From contig NZ_JAHQCW010000016.1 of assembly GCF_019042275.1 (NCBI RefSeq), positions 1 through 64,000 of the forward strand: a stretch of 64,000 nucleotides of DNA. Direction: 5' to 3'. The notes below the pieces were generated by a model. That model worked only from the letters and a program-made list of their open reading frames with translations. It ran no database searches and was not told the DNA's origin. The stretch's first letter is position 1. Every line of letters starts with the position of its first letter. This document shows, in pieces, positions 34,052-43,116 of the stretch. A program made the position numbers and the translations under genes. Source of the stretch: Diplocloster agilis. GTDB lineage: Bacteria; Bacillota; Clostridia; Lachnospirales; Lachnospiraceae.

Positions 34052-34821
34052 AGATTCTGTACCGACAGGCAAAAAGGAAAAAACAGCTCCACATCGGTTC
34101 CCATACCTGGGCAGCTGTTGATTCCCAGTCCGTATTCCTCTCCGAAATATAGCTTGATCCTTCGGTCCACGTTCTGCATTCCGATGCCTGTCCGCCGTTC
34201 CCGTTCCCCCGCCGGAAGATCATCCACGCGAATACTGTCCGTGAACCTCTCCAGTGTTTCCGCGTCCATACCCCGTCCATTATCCGATACCACCACGCTG
34301 ACATGCCGGTCTATCTTCAGGATCCTTATTTTCAATTCCCCGCCTGCGGTCATCTGCGAGAATCCATGAATGATAGCGTTCTCCACCACCGGCTGCAACG
34401 TAAGCTTTGGCAGCACCGCGTCCAGCAGGAGCTCATCCTCATCATCCATCATCATCTGGTAACGGAAGCGGTCCCGGAAACGGAACTTCTGGATGGAAAT
34501 ATAACTGTTCACATTTTCCAGTTCATCCTTTAATGTAACCAGATCGCTCTTTCCGCTAATACTGTAACGGAAAAAATGTGACAGGGCCTGAGTGATGGCC
34601 GCAATGTCCCCGGAACCGTCAATCAGTGCCTGCCCCCGAATGCACTCCAGGGCATTATAAAGAAAATGCGGATTAATCTGATTTTGAAGGGTCTGAATAC
34701 TGGCCTGCTTCATCAAAATATCACGCTCATAATTTCTGGCGGCCTCTCTGGAAGCCTGCGTTAACCGTTCTTGGATAATATGCTCCAAACGTTCTTCGGT
34801 AAGAATCCTCCATTTTTTCAT
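34048..34821 (-). CDS. Soluble YesM-type histidine kinase without sensor domain
   Basis: Start at ATG 34821 after GAGGTG; a GTG three codons earlier is possible. The 257-residue protein has a short coiled coil (residues 8-45), then LQNQINPHFLYNALE with phospho-acceptor His52, PVVENAIIHGF, VVSDNGRGMD and TGIGMQNVDRRI. There is no membrane segment and no HAMP or sensor part, unlike the 581-residue kinase at 26301. It must receive its signal from another protein; the permease and the degenerate ATPase in the same operon are the best candidates. Confidence 0.9.
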   Translation of the reverse strand: MKKWRILTEERLEHIIQERLTQASREAARNYERDILMKQASIQTLQNQINPHFLYNALECIRGQALIDGSGDIAAITQALSHFFRYSISGKSDLVTLKDELENVNSYISIQKFRFRDRFRYQMMMDDEDELLLDAVLPKLTLQPVVENAIIHGFSQMTAGGELKIRILKIDRHVSVVVSDNGRGMDAETLERFTDSIRVDDLPAGERERRTGIGMQNVDRRIKLYFGEEYGLGINSCPGMGTDVELFFPFCLSVQNL

Positions 34822-34831
34822 ACGCAACACC

Positions 34832-36433
34832 TCAACCGTAGATTTTCCGGTACTCCGCCGGCGTTATTCCGGCCGCTTTTTTAAAAATCTTGCTGAAATA
34901 TTTCGGATCCTTAAAACCAACGGCGTCTGAGATCTCCAATATGCTCAGATTACTTCGCTTTAACAGGTCTTTTGCCTTCTTGATCCGATAGTCCGTGACA
35001 TATTCTGAGAAGTTCTGCCCTACTTCCCGCTTGAACATCCCCGAAAAATAGACCGGGCTTAACGTCACTTCATTTGCCACGATTTCCAGGCTAATATGCT
35101 CCTTATAATGTTCTTCAATATAAGTGACGGCCTGCCGGATAGGCCGGGCATTCTGGGTATGGGTATGCTCCATGATATCCTCCATAATGCCCGAAAATTT
35201 CTCCTGAAACGCCGCAGCGTATTTATCCATCGTATAAGCCATCATCAGCACATAGGTCGTCTCCTTGGCCATGGTATTCACATCCGCAAACGCATCGATC
35301 AATTTTTCATTAATATCGAAGAATGCATTTTTCAGATCTTTCAAAGCCTCATAGGCGATAGCTCCTCCCAGAATATGTTTTGGCAATGTGAAGAATTCCT
35401 CGGTACAGCGGCGGAACTCCGTAACATTCAGCGTCTCGAAAGACTGCCGGATCTTAGCAGCCAGCTTTTTCATCTTATCCTCATACAGAGACTGGGAGGA
35501 GTTCTTCGTCTCGCCGAAAAAGATCACCTTCTGAAACCCCAGCACCATGCGGGCCCAGACTGCTTTCTGCGCTTCGTCCCGGGAACATATGGCTCCGGCC
35601 AGATCCGGATATTCATTCCCGATACCCACGGTTACGTACAGCCCCAAGAAGAGGTCGGTCACATTTTTCGCCTGTAGCAGGAGGGCCGGCATATTCTGCC
35701 GGATTTCCCTGTCTTTTTCCTCCTCGTAGTTCAGCAGGACTTCCACCCGGTCCGTTTTCCGGTCGTACAGAATATCGTGGCACAAAGGTCCGAAGATTCT
35801 GTCTATTGTCTCTTCCACCTTCTTTTGCAGGGAGGACAGATTTTCATAGATTATCTTGATATCATCTGTATAGTCGATTTTTACAAGTAAGAAACGGAAC
35901 AGACCCGGCCGAAAGTTCAGGCCGTAAGTGCCGTTCAGGCTTTCCATGGATAAATCGGAAGTTTCCGTATCATAGAACGCTTTTTTCATGAAAAAGCTGC
36001 GGAGCATCCCGGTATCATCCTGGGAGGACGCGCCGTTTGCCCGAAGGTCTTCGGATATTTTTTTCAGCGCGCTGTTTAATTCTATTGCATCGATCGGCTT
36101 TAAGAGGTAGTCGGCCACATCATATTTTAACGCGTTATAGGCATAATCAAACTGACGGTATCCGCTGATCACCACAAACCGGCAGGGGTATCCACGCTGC
36201 TTCGCCACCCGGATCACGTCCAGGCCGTCCATCAGCGGCATGCAGATGTCCGTGATTACGATATCCGGCTGTCCTGACTCTATTATGGACAGCAGCTCCC
36301 CGCCATCGCAGGCATGGCCGGCCAGCATGAGACCCAGCTCATCCCAGTTGATCAGTTTGGCAAGCATACTGCAGATGAGCTGCTCATCGTCTGCGATTAC
36401 CACCTTAAGCTTCGTCGTCATAGTGCCGCACAT
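34832..36433 (-). CDS. AraC-type response regulator
   Basis: 533 residues. Receiver domain with VVIADDEQ at the start, the phospho-acceptor Asp in IVITDICMPLMDG and DYLLKPID; C-terminal AraC module with SLEIVANEVTLSPVYFSGMFK and ISDAVGFKDPKYFSKIFKK (each quoted in part of a two-helix set). AGGGGG precedes the ATG. First gene of the operon regulator-kinase-ATPase-permease, with a sigma-A promoter at 36463-36491. Its targets are unknown; the Opp operon that ends just upstream, or its own operon, are nearby options. Confidence 0.92.
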   Translation of the reverse strand: MCGTMTTKLKVVIADDEQLICSMLAKLINWDELGLMLAGHACDGGELLSIIESGQPDIVITDICMPLMDGLDVIRVAKQRGYPCRFVVISGYRQFDYAYNALKYDVADYLLKPIDAIELNSALKKISEDLRANGASSQDDTGMLRSFFMKKAFYDTETSDLSMESLNGTYGLNFRPGLFRFLLVKIDYTDDIKIIYENLSSLQKKVEETIDRIFGPLCHDILYDRKTDRVEVLLNYEEEKDREIRQNMPALLLQAKNVTDLFLGLYVTVGIGNEYPDLAGAICSRDEAQKAVWARMVLGFQKVIFFGETKNSSQSLYEDKMKKLAAKIRQSFETLNVTEFRRCTEEFFTLPKHILGGAIAYEALKDLKNAFFDINEKLIDAFADVNTMAKETTYVLMMAYTMDKYAAAFQEKFSGIMEDIMEHTHTQNARPIRQAVTYIEEHYKEHISLEIVANEVTLSPVYFSGMFKREVGQNFSEYVTDYRIKKAKDLLKRSNLSILEISDAVGFKDPKYFSKIFKKAAGITPAEYRKIYG

Positions 36434-36462
36434 AGTTCATCCCCCTTATATCTACTTCTTCG

Positions 36463-36491
36463 ATCATATCATGACTGGGTGCAAACTTCAA
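36463..36491 (-). promoter_or_regulatory. Sigma-A promoter for the regulator-kinase-ABC operon
   Basis: Leftward: TTGAAG (36491-36486), 17 bases, TATGAT (36468-36463). Transcription would start about 20 bases before the regulator ATG at 36433. Confidence 0.65.
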
Positions 36492-36548
36492 ACGCTACTG
36501 TTTTACTGCGCTGCTGTATTTTTCTTTATGCTGCTGTTACTTTTATTC

Positions 36549-37205
36549 CTATTCTTCAGCCAGCCAGCGGGAGCTTTCATCATAGAGACGTTTCAATGTC
36601 TCCGGGTGGTCAGCCCCCGCCCACTGGTCGGCATTTTTCAGGCCGCCCATAAAGGCATCGCGTCTGATTGCCATGTTCCAGTTAATGGGGCGGTATTTGG
36701 TAAGTTCTGTTCTAGGGATTTGGAATGTGCTGTCTGTGAATACCGGATCCATGCGGTCTTTTTCGTAGATTCCTTCAAAGTAGAGTATACCCCACCGGCC
36801 CGCGCGTTTTTCCACACGGTAATGCATACGGCACCAGCACTGGGAGTCCATCCATTCTACACCCAGTTTGGAGCGGAAGTTCAGGAAGCAGAGGACTTCG
36901 GCAATGGCACGGGTGCCCTTTAGCCAGACTACTGTGTTGTTGATCCGGTGGCCGTGCATTTCATGAGGTTCACCCTGAGGCCAGGGTTTGGGCATGATGG
37001 TAGGATTCCCCAGGTATTCGCTTACCGGACCCTTGAACCAGGTGGTGAACAGTTGGCCGTCCTCATGCCAAAGTTGTCTTTCTTCCTGTTTGTGGCTATA
37101 ATCACAGCAGTAGCGGTCGTATTCTACCAGCTCCCGGATTCTCATTTTTTCAAACATTTCTTCGTCGCTTAGGTTTGCCATTGGCAATTCATAGAACATT
37201 TTCAA
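36549..37205 (-). CDS. NTF2/SnoaL-like protein
   Basis: 218 residues; TTG start at 37205, nine bases after AGGAG, with an ATG two codons later as the alternative. The N-terminal LVEYDRYCCDYSHKQEERQLWHEDG and the later HEMHGHRINNTVVWLKGTRAIAE..CRMHYRVEKRAGRWGILYFEGIYEKD follow the cone-shaped NTF2 fold used by SnoaL-type cyclases, scytalone dehydratase and bile acid dehydratase BaiE (both stretches paraphrased by position: residues 28-52 and 82-152). The catalytic residues cannot be mapped. It is the last gene of the Opp-MBL operon, 27 bp after an MBL gene, so it probably modifies the imported compound. Confidence 0.7.
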   Translation of the reverse strand: MKMFYELPMANLSDEEMFEKMRIRELVEYDRYCCDYSHKQEERQLWHEDGQLFTTWFKGPVSEYLGNPTIMPKPWPQGEPHEMHGHRINNTVVWLKGTRAIAEVLCFLNFRSKLGVEWMDSQCWCRMHYRVEKRAGRWGILYFEGIYEKDRMDPVFTDSTFQIPRTELTKYRPINWNMAIRRDAFMGGLKNADQWAGADHPETLKRLYDESSRWLAEE

Positions 37206-37232
37206 TTTGCTTTTCTCCTGTCCGGTATTATT

Positions 37233-38093
37233 TTATTTTAAAGTATTGGCATCGTATATGACGCTTACCTGGCCGCATTTGTGTTCTTTTACGTCATAAT
37301 CTAGCTCTTCCGGATCGATGCAGGGGAATGGCATTCCTGAAGGGGTGTCTTCCTCAGTACGGCCTGCTAGGATTTCCTGCATTCCATTTCGGATGTCGCG
37401 GGCTGCTGCGAGGGTCAGGTGAGACCGCTCATGGCCGGTGTAGATGATTACATCTTCCGGCATCCGCTTGATGAATCTTTCATAGTAGAATACGCTTTCT
37501 TTCAGATCCCGGCAGCGCTGGCAGGTGTTATGCAGCTGGATCGCGTCACCGCCCAGTACGTAATTTTCAGCCCTGTTATAGTAGACCAGAGAGCCTGGGG
37601 TGTGGCCCGGAAGTTTGATAACTTCGAATTTTACTCCTCCAAGATCGATCAGATCCCCGTCATCGATGTTTTGGAAAGCTATGCCTTCGTTGTGCAGATA
37701 GTGTTCTTCACAGTATTGTAAGACTTCCCGGTTGTTTTTACAGAATACGCCCAGGTCACTTAGACGTCTCTTTACATTCAGGTTCCAGGCTAGTTTGGGC
37801 AGTTCCCGTTCGTTCATGCAGGCTTCGTCGAAGAGTATGGCGCCTCCGGAGTGATCCAGGTCCACATGCGTCATATATGCGTGCATGGGTTTGGGGCCGG
37901 CGGTTATGTTCCGTTCTATGTAGCTTCTCAGGCCGGACGTTACTCCCAGGCCGGTATCAAATATGCCCGTCTTGTCGGCTCCTGGGACAACGTAAATGTT
38001 AAAAATGTTTTCCGGGTTTAAGTAACATTCACGGATCAGGTATAGGCGGTCCCTCAGTTTTTCATGGGATAGGAAAGTAAAATCATTTATCAT
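37233..38093 (-). CDS. MBL-fold metallo-hydrolase with HxDxDH motif (paralogue 1)
   Basis: I start at ATG 38093 to match the paralogue (MINDFTFLSHEKLR against MNEFDFLSHEQLR); 38108 is another option. The 286-residue protein has the metallo-beta-lactamase fold with LPGHTPGSLVYY and GGDAIQ. The metal motif is THVDLDHSGG (His76, Asp78, Asp80, His81), where the family has HxHxDH: the second His is Asp. The same change is in the paralogue next door. Lactonases and hydrolases of esters or thioesters share this layout. Located between the other MBL gene and the NTF2-like gene. Confidence 0.85.
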   Translation of the reverse strand: MINDFTFLSHEKLRDRLYLIRECYLNPENIFNIYVVPGADKTGIFDTGLGVTSGLRSYIERNITAGPKPMHAYMTHVDLDHSGGAILFDEACMNERELPKLAWNLNVKRRLSDLGVFCKNNREVLQYCEEHYLHNEGIAFQNIDDGDLIDLGGVKFEVIKLPGHTPGSLVYYNRAENYVLGGDAIQLHNTCQRCRDLKESVFYYERFIKRMPEDVIIYTGHERSHLTLAAARDIRNGMQEILAGRTEEDTPSGMPFPCIDPEELDYDVKEHKCGQVSVIYDANTLK

Positions 38094-38176
38094 AGTATCA
38101 TGTGACATCCTTTCTGGGTTCTTTCTCGAAATAAGTTATGGTTTTGATCGTTAAAAGGTAAGGCTTTTGCAAAATT

Positions 38177-39037
38177 TCAGGGATTTTGAGGCAGAACTTT
38201 GGAATCGTAGGGAACGTTATAGGAACCACACTTGTGTTGGCGTACATCATATTCCAATTCTTCGGGATCTATGTATTCGAAGATCAGTTGGAAAGGCTCA
38301 TCCTCCTGCGTGTCTCCGGCCAGGATTTCCTCAAATGCCTGCTTTAATTCAAGACAATCGCGGATCGTCTGAGTCTCATAGCCATGATTGCTGTATAATA
38401 TGATATCCTCCGGCACCATTTCGATGAATCTGGTGTAGCAGTCCAGGCATTCCTGTAAGTCACGGCATCTCTGCCAACTGCTGGTCCGCAGTATGGCATC
38501 TCCCATGATGGCGTAGTTTTCGGTTCTGTTGTAATAGGCAAGTGAACCGGGGGTATGGCCAGGGAGTTTTATTGCCTCCAGCTTTATATTTCCCAGATCG
38601 ATCTCGTCGCCGTCCTCTATGTTTTTGGTCTTCAGATGTTCATTGCAGACATAATGCTTCCGGCAGAATTCAATCAGTTCCTGATTATTATGACTGAACA
38701 TTTTCAGGTCGCTGAACCTCCGCTCTACATTCAGATTCCATTCTAATTTCGGCAGTTCACGCTCATTCATATAGACTTCATCAAATAAAGCTGCCCCGCC
38801 GATGTGGTCCAGGTCTCCATGGGTGGTATAGCAGACCATCGGGGTTTTATCGGTAATGCATGTCTCGATGTAACGTCGCAGCCCGCCCGTTACGCCAAAA
38901 CCCGCGTCAAACACTGCGGTCTTGTCATCACCTGTCACAACAAATATATTGAAGCAGCTTCCCTTTTCAAAGCTTTCATGTACAACATACAGATGTTCAC
39001 GGAGCTGCTCATGGGATAGGAAATCAAACTCGTTCAT
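38177..39037 (-). CDS. MBL-fold metallo-hydrolase with HxDxDH motif (paralogue 2)
   Basis: 286 residues, clearly duplicated from or with the neighbouring gene (FLSHEQLREHLY, VYMNERELPKLEWNLNVERR, LPGHTPGSLAYYNRTENYA). The metal motif is THGDLDHIGG with His73, Asp75, Asp77, His78. AGAAGGGT lies ahead of the ATG. It lies 88 bp after the last Opp gene; that gap holds three GGACATGTCC palindromes. Two divergent copies kept together suggest two chemically related substrates or a heterodimer. Confidence 0.87.
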   Translation of the reverse strand: MNEFDFLSHEQLREHLYVVHESFEKGSCFNIFVVTGDDKTAVFDAGFGVTGGLRRYIETCITDKTPMVCYTTHGDLDHIGGAALFDEVYMNERELPKLEWNLNVERRFSDLKMFSHNNQELIEFCRKHYVCNEHLKTKNIEDGDEIDLGNIKLEAIKLPGHTPGSLAYYNRTENYAIMGDAILRTSSWQRCRDLQECLDCYTRFIEMVPEDIILYSNHGYETQTIRDCLELKQAFEEILAGDTQEDEPFQLIFEYIDPEELEYDVRQHKCGSYNVPYDSKVLPQNP

Positions 39038-39069
39038 AACTTTACCCTTCTTTCACAATTTAACGTTTT

Positions 39070-39122
39070 GGGACATGTCCATTTCAGATTGGACATGTCC
39101 CAAACTGATTTGGACATGTCCC
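39070..39122. repeat. Three GGACATGTCC palindromes at ~20-bp spacing
   Basis: GGACATGTCC, itself a perfect palindrome, occurs at 39071, 39091 and 39112. Any two can also pair as a hairpin, and leftward the last is followed by CAAAACG. It could reduce read-through from the opp genes to the MBL genes, or be an operator array of two-turn period. Confidence 0.7.
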
Positions 39123-39125
39123 TAA

Positions 39126-40079
39126 TCACATGTTTAGTTCTTTGGCCCTGCAGCAGCTGACAAAATGGCCGGGCCTTAATTCTTCCAACTGCTGAGGTTT
39201 GCCGCAGGCTTCACACACGTATTTGCAGCGTGCCGCGAACCTGCAGCCGGGTTGGGGATCTACCGGGGAAGTCAGCTCGCCTTCCAACGGTATATTTTCC
39301 ATCGGAGTGTGAATATCAATAGTGGGTATCGCGGACAGCAACGCTTTCGTATAAGGGTGCAGCGGCATGGTGAACAGCTCATCGGAGGGGCTGGTCTCGA
39401 CCATCTGGCCCAGATACATGACGCAGATATCGTCGGAAATATGCTTCACCACCGACAGATCGTGGGTGATGAACAGATAGGTAAGTCCCATGTTCTCCTG
39501 CAGATCCTGCAGCAGGTTCAGCACCTGGGCCTGTATGGACACATCCAGGGCGCTCACCGGCTCGTCACATACGATGAATTTGGGATTCGGTGCCAGCGCC
39601 CGTGCGATCACGACCCGCTGCCGCCGTCCTCCGTCCAACTCATGGGGGTAGGATGTCCGCAAGCGCTGATCGATACCCACCAATTCCATTAACCGGTCGG
39701 TTTCCTTCGGGATCTGGGACGGGCTGTATCGGCCGGTCAGCCTAAGCGCCTCCTGTATGGCTTTCTCCACCGTATAACGGGGATTCAGGGATGAGAACGG
39801 ATCCTGGAAAATGATCTGCATCTCTTCCCGGAGCTTTTTTAATTCTCTGCGGCTGACGGATGTGATATCCCTCCCCTCAAACCGGATGCGCCCCCCAGTG
39901 CTCTCCAGCAGGTGAATCAGCGTCCGTCCAAGTGTAGATTTTCCACAGCCGGATTCCCCTACGATTCCCATGGTCTTACCCTTTTGTATCGTAAAGGTAA
40001 CATCATCCACCGCATGCAGCAGTCCCCGGGAAGTTTTAAAATACTTTTTTAAATTCTGTGTTTCCAGCAATGCTGACAT
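39126..40079 (-). CDS. Oligopeptide-type ABC transporter ATP-binding protein (OppF/DppF-like)
   Basis: 317 residues. Walker A GESGCGKSTLGR, signature ELDGGRRQRVVIARAL (a clostridial variant of LSGGQ), Walker B FIVCDEPVSALD, and the C-terminal oligopeptide-type extension with PGCRFAARCKYVCEACGKP, whose cysteines resemble the 4Fe-4S motif of this subfamily. It powers import with the OppD-like ATPase. AGGAGGGA precedes the ATG. 12 bp after the OppD-like gene. Confidence 0.93.
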   Translation of the reverse strand: MSALLETQNLKKYFKTSRGLLHAVDDVTFTIQKGKTMGIVGESGCGKSTLGRTLIHLLESTGGRIRFEGRDITSVSRRELKKLREEMQIIFQDPFSSLNPRYTVEKAIQEALRLTGRYSPSQIPKETDRLMELVGIDQRLRTSYPHELDGGRRQRVVIARALAPNPKFIVCDEPVSALDVSIQAQVLNLLQDLQENMGLTYLFITHDLSVVKHISDDICVMYLGQMVETSPSDELFTMPLHPYTKALLSAIPTIDIHTPMENIPLEGELTSPVDPQPGCRFAARCKYVCEACGKPQQLEELRPGHFVSCCRAKELNM

Positions 40080-40091
40080 ATGACTTCCCTC

Positions 40092-41126
40092 CTATTCTTT
40101 TCTCTTGTTACAGCGGCAGAAATGCCCGGATGTGAGTTCCTTCATCGGAACCTTTCCCTGCCCGCAGGCTTCTGTGGCCAGAGGACATCTGGGATGGAAC
40201 CGGCAGCCCGTCGGCAGGTCCGTAGGGTTCGGAGGCAGTCCGACAATGGGTTTTAAGCGGCTGGCGCCGCTGTCCAGCTTTGGAAGTGCATCGAACAGGC
40301 CGATCGTATACGGATGGGAGGGATGATCGAAGATATCCTCCTTCGTACCACTTTCTACGATCTCACCGGCGTAGATCACCGAAACGTCATCACAGTTCTG
40401 CGCCACCACTCCCAGATCATGAGTAATCAGAATCATAGAGGTGTTCAGCTTCCTCTTTAAATCATTGATCATGCGCAGGACCTGCGCCTGGATGGTCACG
40501 TCCAGGGCTGTGGTAGGTTCGTCGGCCAGCAACAGCTTGGGACGGCAGGCCAGTGCGATCGCGATCACAACGCGCTGTTTCATCCCTCCCGAAAACTGAT
40601 GCGGGTACTCCCCGGCACGGCTGGCGGGAATCCCCACTAATTCCAGCATTTCTTCCGCCCGGACGGCCGCCTCTTTTTTACTGACATCGTTGTGCAGCCG
40701 CACCACCTCGGCGATCTGCTGTCCCATGGTTTTCACTGGGTCCAAAGCCGTCATAGGATCCTGGAAAATCATGGACACCTGCTCTCCCCGTATCTTTTGC
40801 ATCTGCTTTTCACTCAGGGATAAGATATCCCTCCCATTGAACTCAATCTCTCCGCCGGGTATCCTGGAAGAGCGTTCCGGCAGAATCCGCATGACTGCCT
40901 TGGCGATAGTGGTCTTTCCCGCCCCGGTCTCTCCCACCAGGCCCAGCGTCTTCCCCCGCCGAAGGGACAGGGATACGTCATTTACCGCATGGATCACTTC
41001 CCCTTCCGACGTATATTCCACTACTAGGTGATTAATTTTTAAAAATGCATCCTGATCCTTTAATTTAACTTTCGTATTTACATTATCTTTCACGTTTAGC
41101 TGTTCTGATCGCTTTAATTCTTCCAT
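40092..41126 (-). CDS. Oligopeptide-type ABC transporter ATP-binding protein (OppD/DppD-like)
   Basis: 344 residues. Walker [13 protein letters not shown], signature [15 protein letters not shown], Walker [13 protein letters not shown] and the extension [21 protein letters not shown]. The first ~25 residues are a charged extension before the ATPase fold ([11 protein letters not shown]). GGAGGCC lies ahead of the ATG. Belongs to the five-gene Opp set. Confidence 0.93.
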   Translation of the reverse strand: MEELKRSEQLNVKDNVNTKVKLKDQDAFLKINHLVVEYTSEGEVIHAVNDVSLSLRRGKTLGLVGETGAGKTTIAKAVMRILPERSSRIPGGEIEFNGRDILSLSEKQMQKIRGEQVSMIFQDPMTALDPVKTMGQQIAEVVRLHNDVSKKEAAVRAEEMLELVGIPASRAGEYPHQFSGGMKQRVVIAIALACRPKLLLADEPTTALDVTIQAQVLRMINDLKRKLNTSMILITHDLGVVAQNCDDVSVIYAGEIVESGTKEDIFDHPSHPYTIGLFDALPKLDSGASRLKPIVGLPPNPTDLPTGCRFHPRCPLATEACGQGKVPMKELTSGHFCRCNKRKE

Positions 41127-41139
41127 CTCCGGCCTCCTG

Positions 41140-42033
41140 TTAATTTTTCAGCTTCGGATCCATGGCATCCCGGATACCGTCACCGATGATATTAAAGCAG
41201 AGCACACAGATAACGATCAGCATCCCAGGCCCCACCAGCATATAAGGGAATTGTCGGATATAAGTCTTGGCGTCAGCCAGCATGGCTCCCCATTCAGGGC
41301 TGGGCGGCTGTACACCGAGACCGATATAGGCCAGCGTCGCCGCGTTCAGAATCTGGGAAGCGATTCCCATGGTCGCCGCCACGATCACCGGTGTCATAGC
41401 GTTCGGCACAATGTGGCAGAACATAATCCGGAATACACTGCAGTTCGTAGCCTTCGCCGCCTCCACATACTCCATCTCCCGGATAGACAGCATCTTCGCG
41501 CGGATCTCCCGGGCATATATCACGATGGAACTGACAGCCAGCGCGATCAGCAGATTGGTAAATCCTGCGCCCAGGACCGCTGAGATCGTCAGTGACAGGA
41601 GGATACTGGGCAGTGAGGAAAACAGGTCCAGGACCCGTGTGATCACCATATCCACTACCCCGCCGAAATAAGCAGCGACAGCGCCAATTATGACACCGGC
41701 CACCAGCGCGATGGCGGTGGAGAGCAGACCAATAGCGATCGAGTACCGTCCGCCGTACAGACAGCGGGAAAATATATCTCTGCCCATAGCATCCGTACCA
41801 AACAGATGCTTCAGGGACGGCCCCTGTTTAATCGCGGAGGTATCCATCACCTCATATCCGTATGGAGCAATCAGCGGTGCCATAATACAGGCAAGCAGGA
41901 TGACCAGCAGAATGACCAGGCAGATCATAGCCATCTTTTGTCTGCGGAATCTCCGCCAGAAGATGGCAAAGCTTCCCACCTTTTTCTTACGCTTTGCATT
42001 GGGCAAAGTCAGGGCAGCAGTTCCTGCACTCAT
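41140..42033 (-). CDS. Oligopeptide-type ABC transporter permease (OppC/DppC-like)
   Basis: 297 residues, six membrane segments. FGTDAMGRDIFSRCLYGGRYS is the OppC/DppC hallmark, and EYVEAAKATNCSVFRIMFCHIVPN holds the ATPase contact loop (both lie at residues about 75-95 and 195-220). The ending DAMDPKLKN is typical. It overlaps the OppB-like gene by four bases. Confidence 0.93.
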   Translation of the reverse strand: MSAGTAALTLPNAKRKKKVGSFAIFWRRFRRQKMAMICLVILLVILLACIMAPLIAPYGYEVMDTSAIKQGPSLKHLFGTDAMGRDIFSRCLYGGRYSIAIGLLSTAIALVAGVIIGAVAAYFGGVVDMVITRVLDLFSSLPSILLSLTISAVLGAGFTNLLIALAVSSIVIYAREIRAKMLSIREMEYVEAAKATNCSVFRIMFCHIVPNAMTPVIVAATMGIASQILNAATLAYIGLGVQPPSPEWGAMLADAKTYIRQFPYMLVGPGMLIVICVLCFNIIGDGIRDAMDPKLKN

Positions 42034-43004
42034 ACAGCCACCTCCTTTTTGTTCCTGCTCCGCTTCTTAGAGCTGCCCGTGAAACCAGCCCTGATGCGCG
42101 GATCCACGAAAGCGTATCCCAAATCTGTAATCAGATTCAGCAAGCATACCCAGATCGCAATAAAAATAACCGTTCCCTGCACCACCGGATAATCGCGGCT
42201 ATTCAGGGCATTTACCAGATACACTCCGATCCCCGGTATACTGAATACATTTTCAATAATCAGTGATCCCGCGATCCCCCCGCTCAAAGTAAAAAACATC
42301 TCCGTAATAATAGGTATACTGGCATTGGGCAGCGCGTGGCGGAAAATAATCCCTTTTCTGGAGAGTCCTTTCGCCCGGCAGGTCACAATATAGTCGGAAT
42401 TCAAAGATTCCAGCATAGAAGAGCGGGTCTGTCTCGCCTGCATAGCGATCCCGATCACCGAATTTGCAATAGTCGGCAAAATATAATATTTGAAGCTCCC
42501 GATTCCCATCATAGGCAGCCACCCCAGATTCAGCGCAAATACAATGACCAGCATCAGGGCCAGCCAGAACGGCGGTATCGATACGGCCACCAGCGAGAAA
42601 AACATCGCGATCCGGTCTTTCCACGTATTCGGGTTCACTGCCGCGATAATCCCCAGCGGAATCCCGATCAGTATCGTCAGCACCAGACTGTTCACCGTCA
42701 GCAGCAGAGTCCTTGGAAATCTCTCCATCAGAGAACTCTGAATCGAGGAACCGTTCGTAATCGACGTTCCAAAATCAAAATGGAAAAATACATCCTCCAC
42801 ATAATCCTTCAGACGGACAATATAGGGCTGGTCCAGTCCCAGCTTCTCCCGGATCAGTTCCACATCCTCCTCATCCGCATCCGTACTGGCCACGATCCTG
42901 GCCGGATCGCCCGGTACGAAATACATCAGCGTAAAGATCACCACCGTTACACTTAAGATGAGCGGTATCATCCACAGAAGCCTTTTTATCACATATTTTA
43001 TCAT
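42030..43004 (-). CDS. Oligopeptide-type ABC transporter permease (OppB/DppB-like)
   Basis: 324 residues starting MIKYVIKRLLWMIPLIL, with FVPGDPAR near residue 30, DFGTSITNG, and the contact loop DYIVTCRAKGLSRKGIIFRH. These are OppB/DppB markers. Forms the channel with the OppC-like subunit. 113 bp after the binding-protein gene. Confidence 0.93.
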   Translation of the reverse strand: MIKYVIKRLLWMIPLILSVTVVIFTLMYFVPGDPARIVASTDADEEDVELIREKLGLDQPYIVRLKDYVEDVFFHFDFGTSITNGSSIQSSLMERFPRTLLLTVNSLVLTILIGIPLGIIAAVNPNTWKDRIAMFFSLVAVSIPPFWLALMLVIVFALNLGWLPMMGIGSFKYYILPTIANSVIGIAMQARQTRSSMLESLNSDYIVTCRAKGLSRKGIIFRHALPNASIPIITEMFFTLSGGIAGSLIIENVFSIPGIGVYLVNALNSRDYPVVQGTVIFIAIWVCLLNLITDLGYAFVDPRIRAGFTGSSKKRSRNKKEVAV

Positions 43005-43116
43005 GGCATCTTACCTCATTTACAGCAAACGGCCGCCGATCACCGGCTATGGCTGCCTCTGCCTTCAGTCGTGATCGTACGGCCGCTGCTCTATTCTTTC
43101 AAACTCCAGCTGTTAT

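Noticed and set aside
36549-37205. BaiE bile acid dehydratase
   Set aside because: Only the general NTF2 fold is shared; the position in an Opp operon and the longer length give no support.
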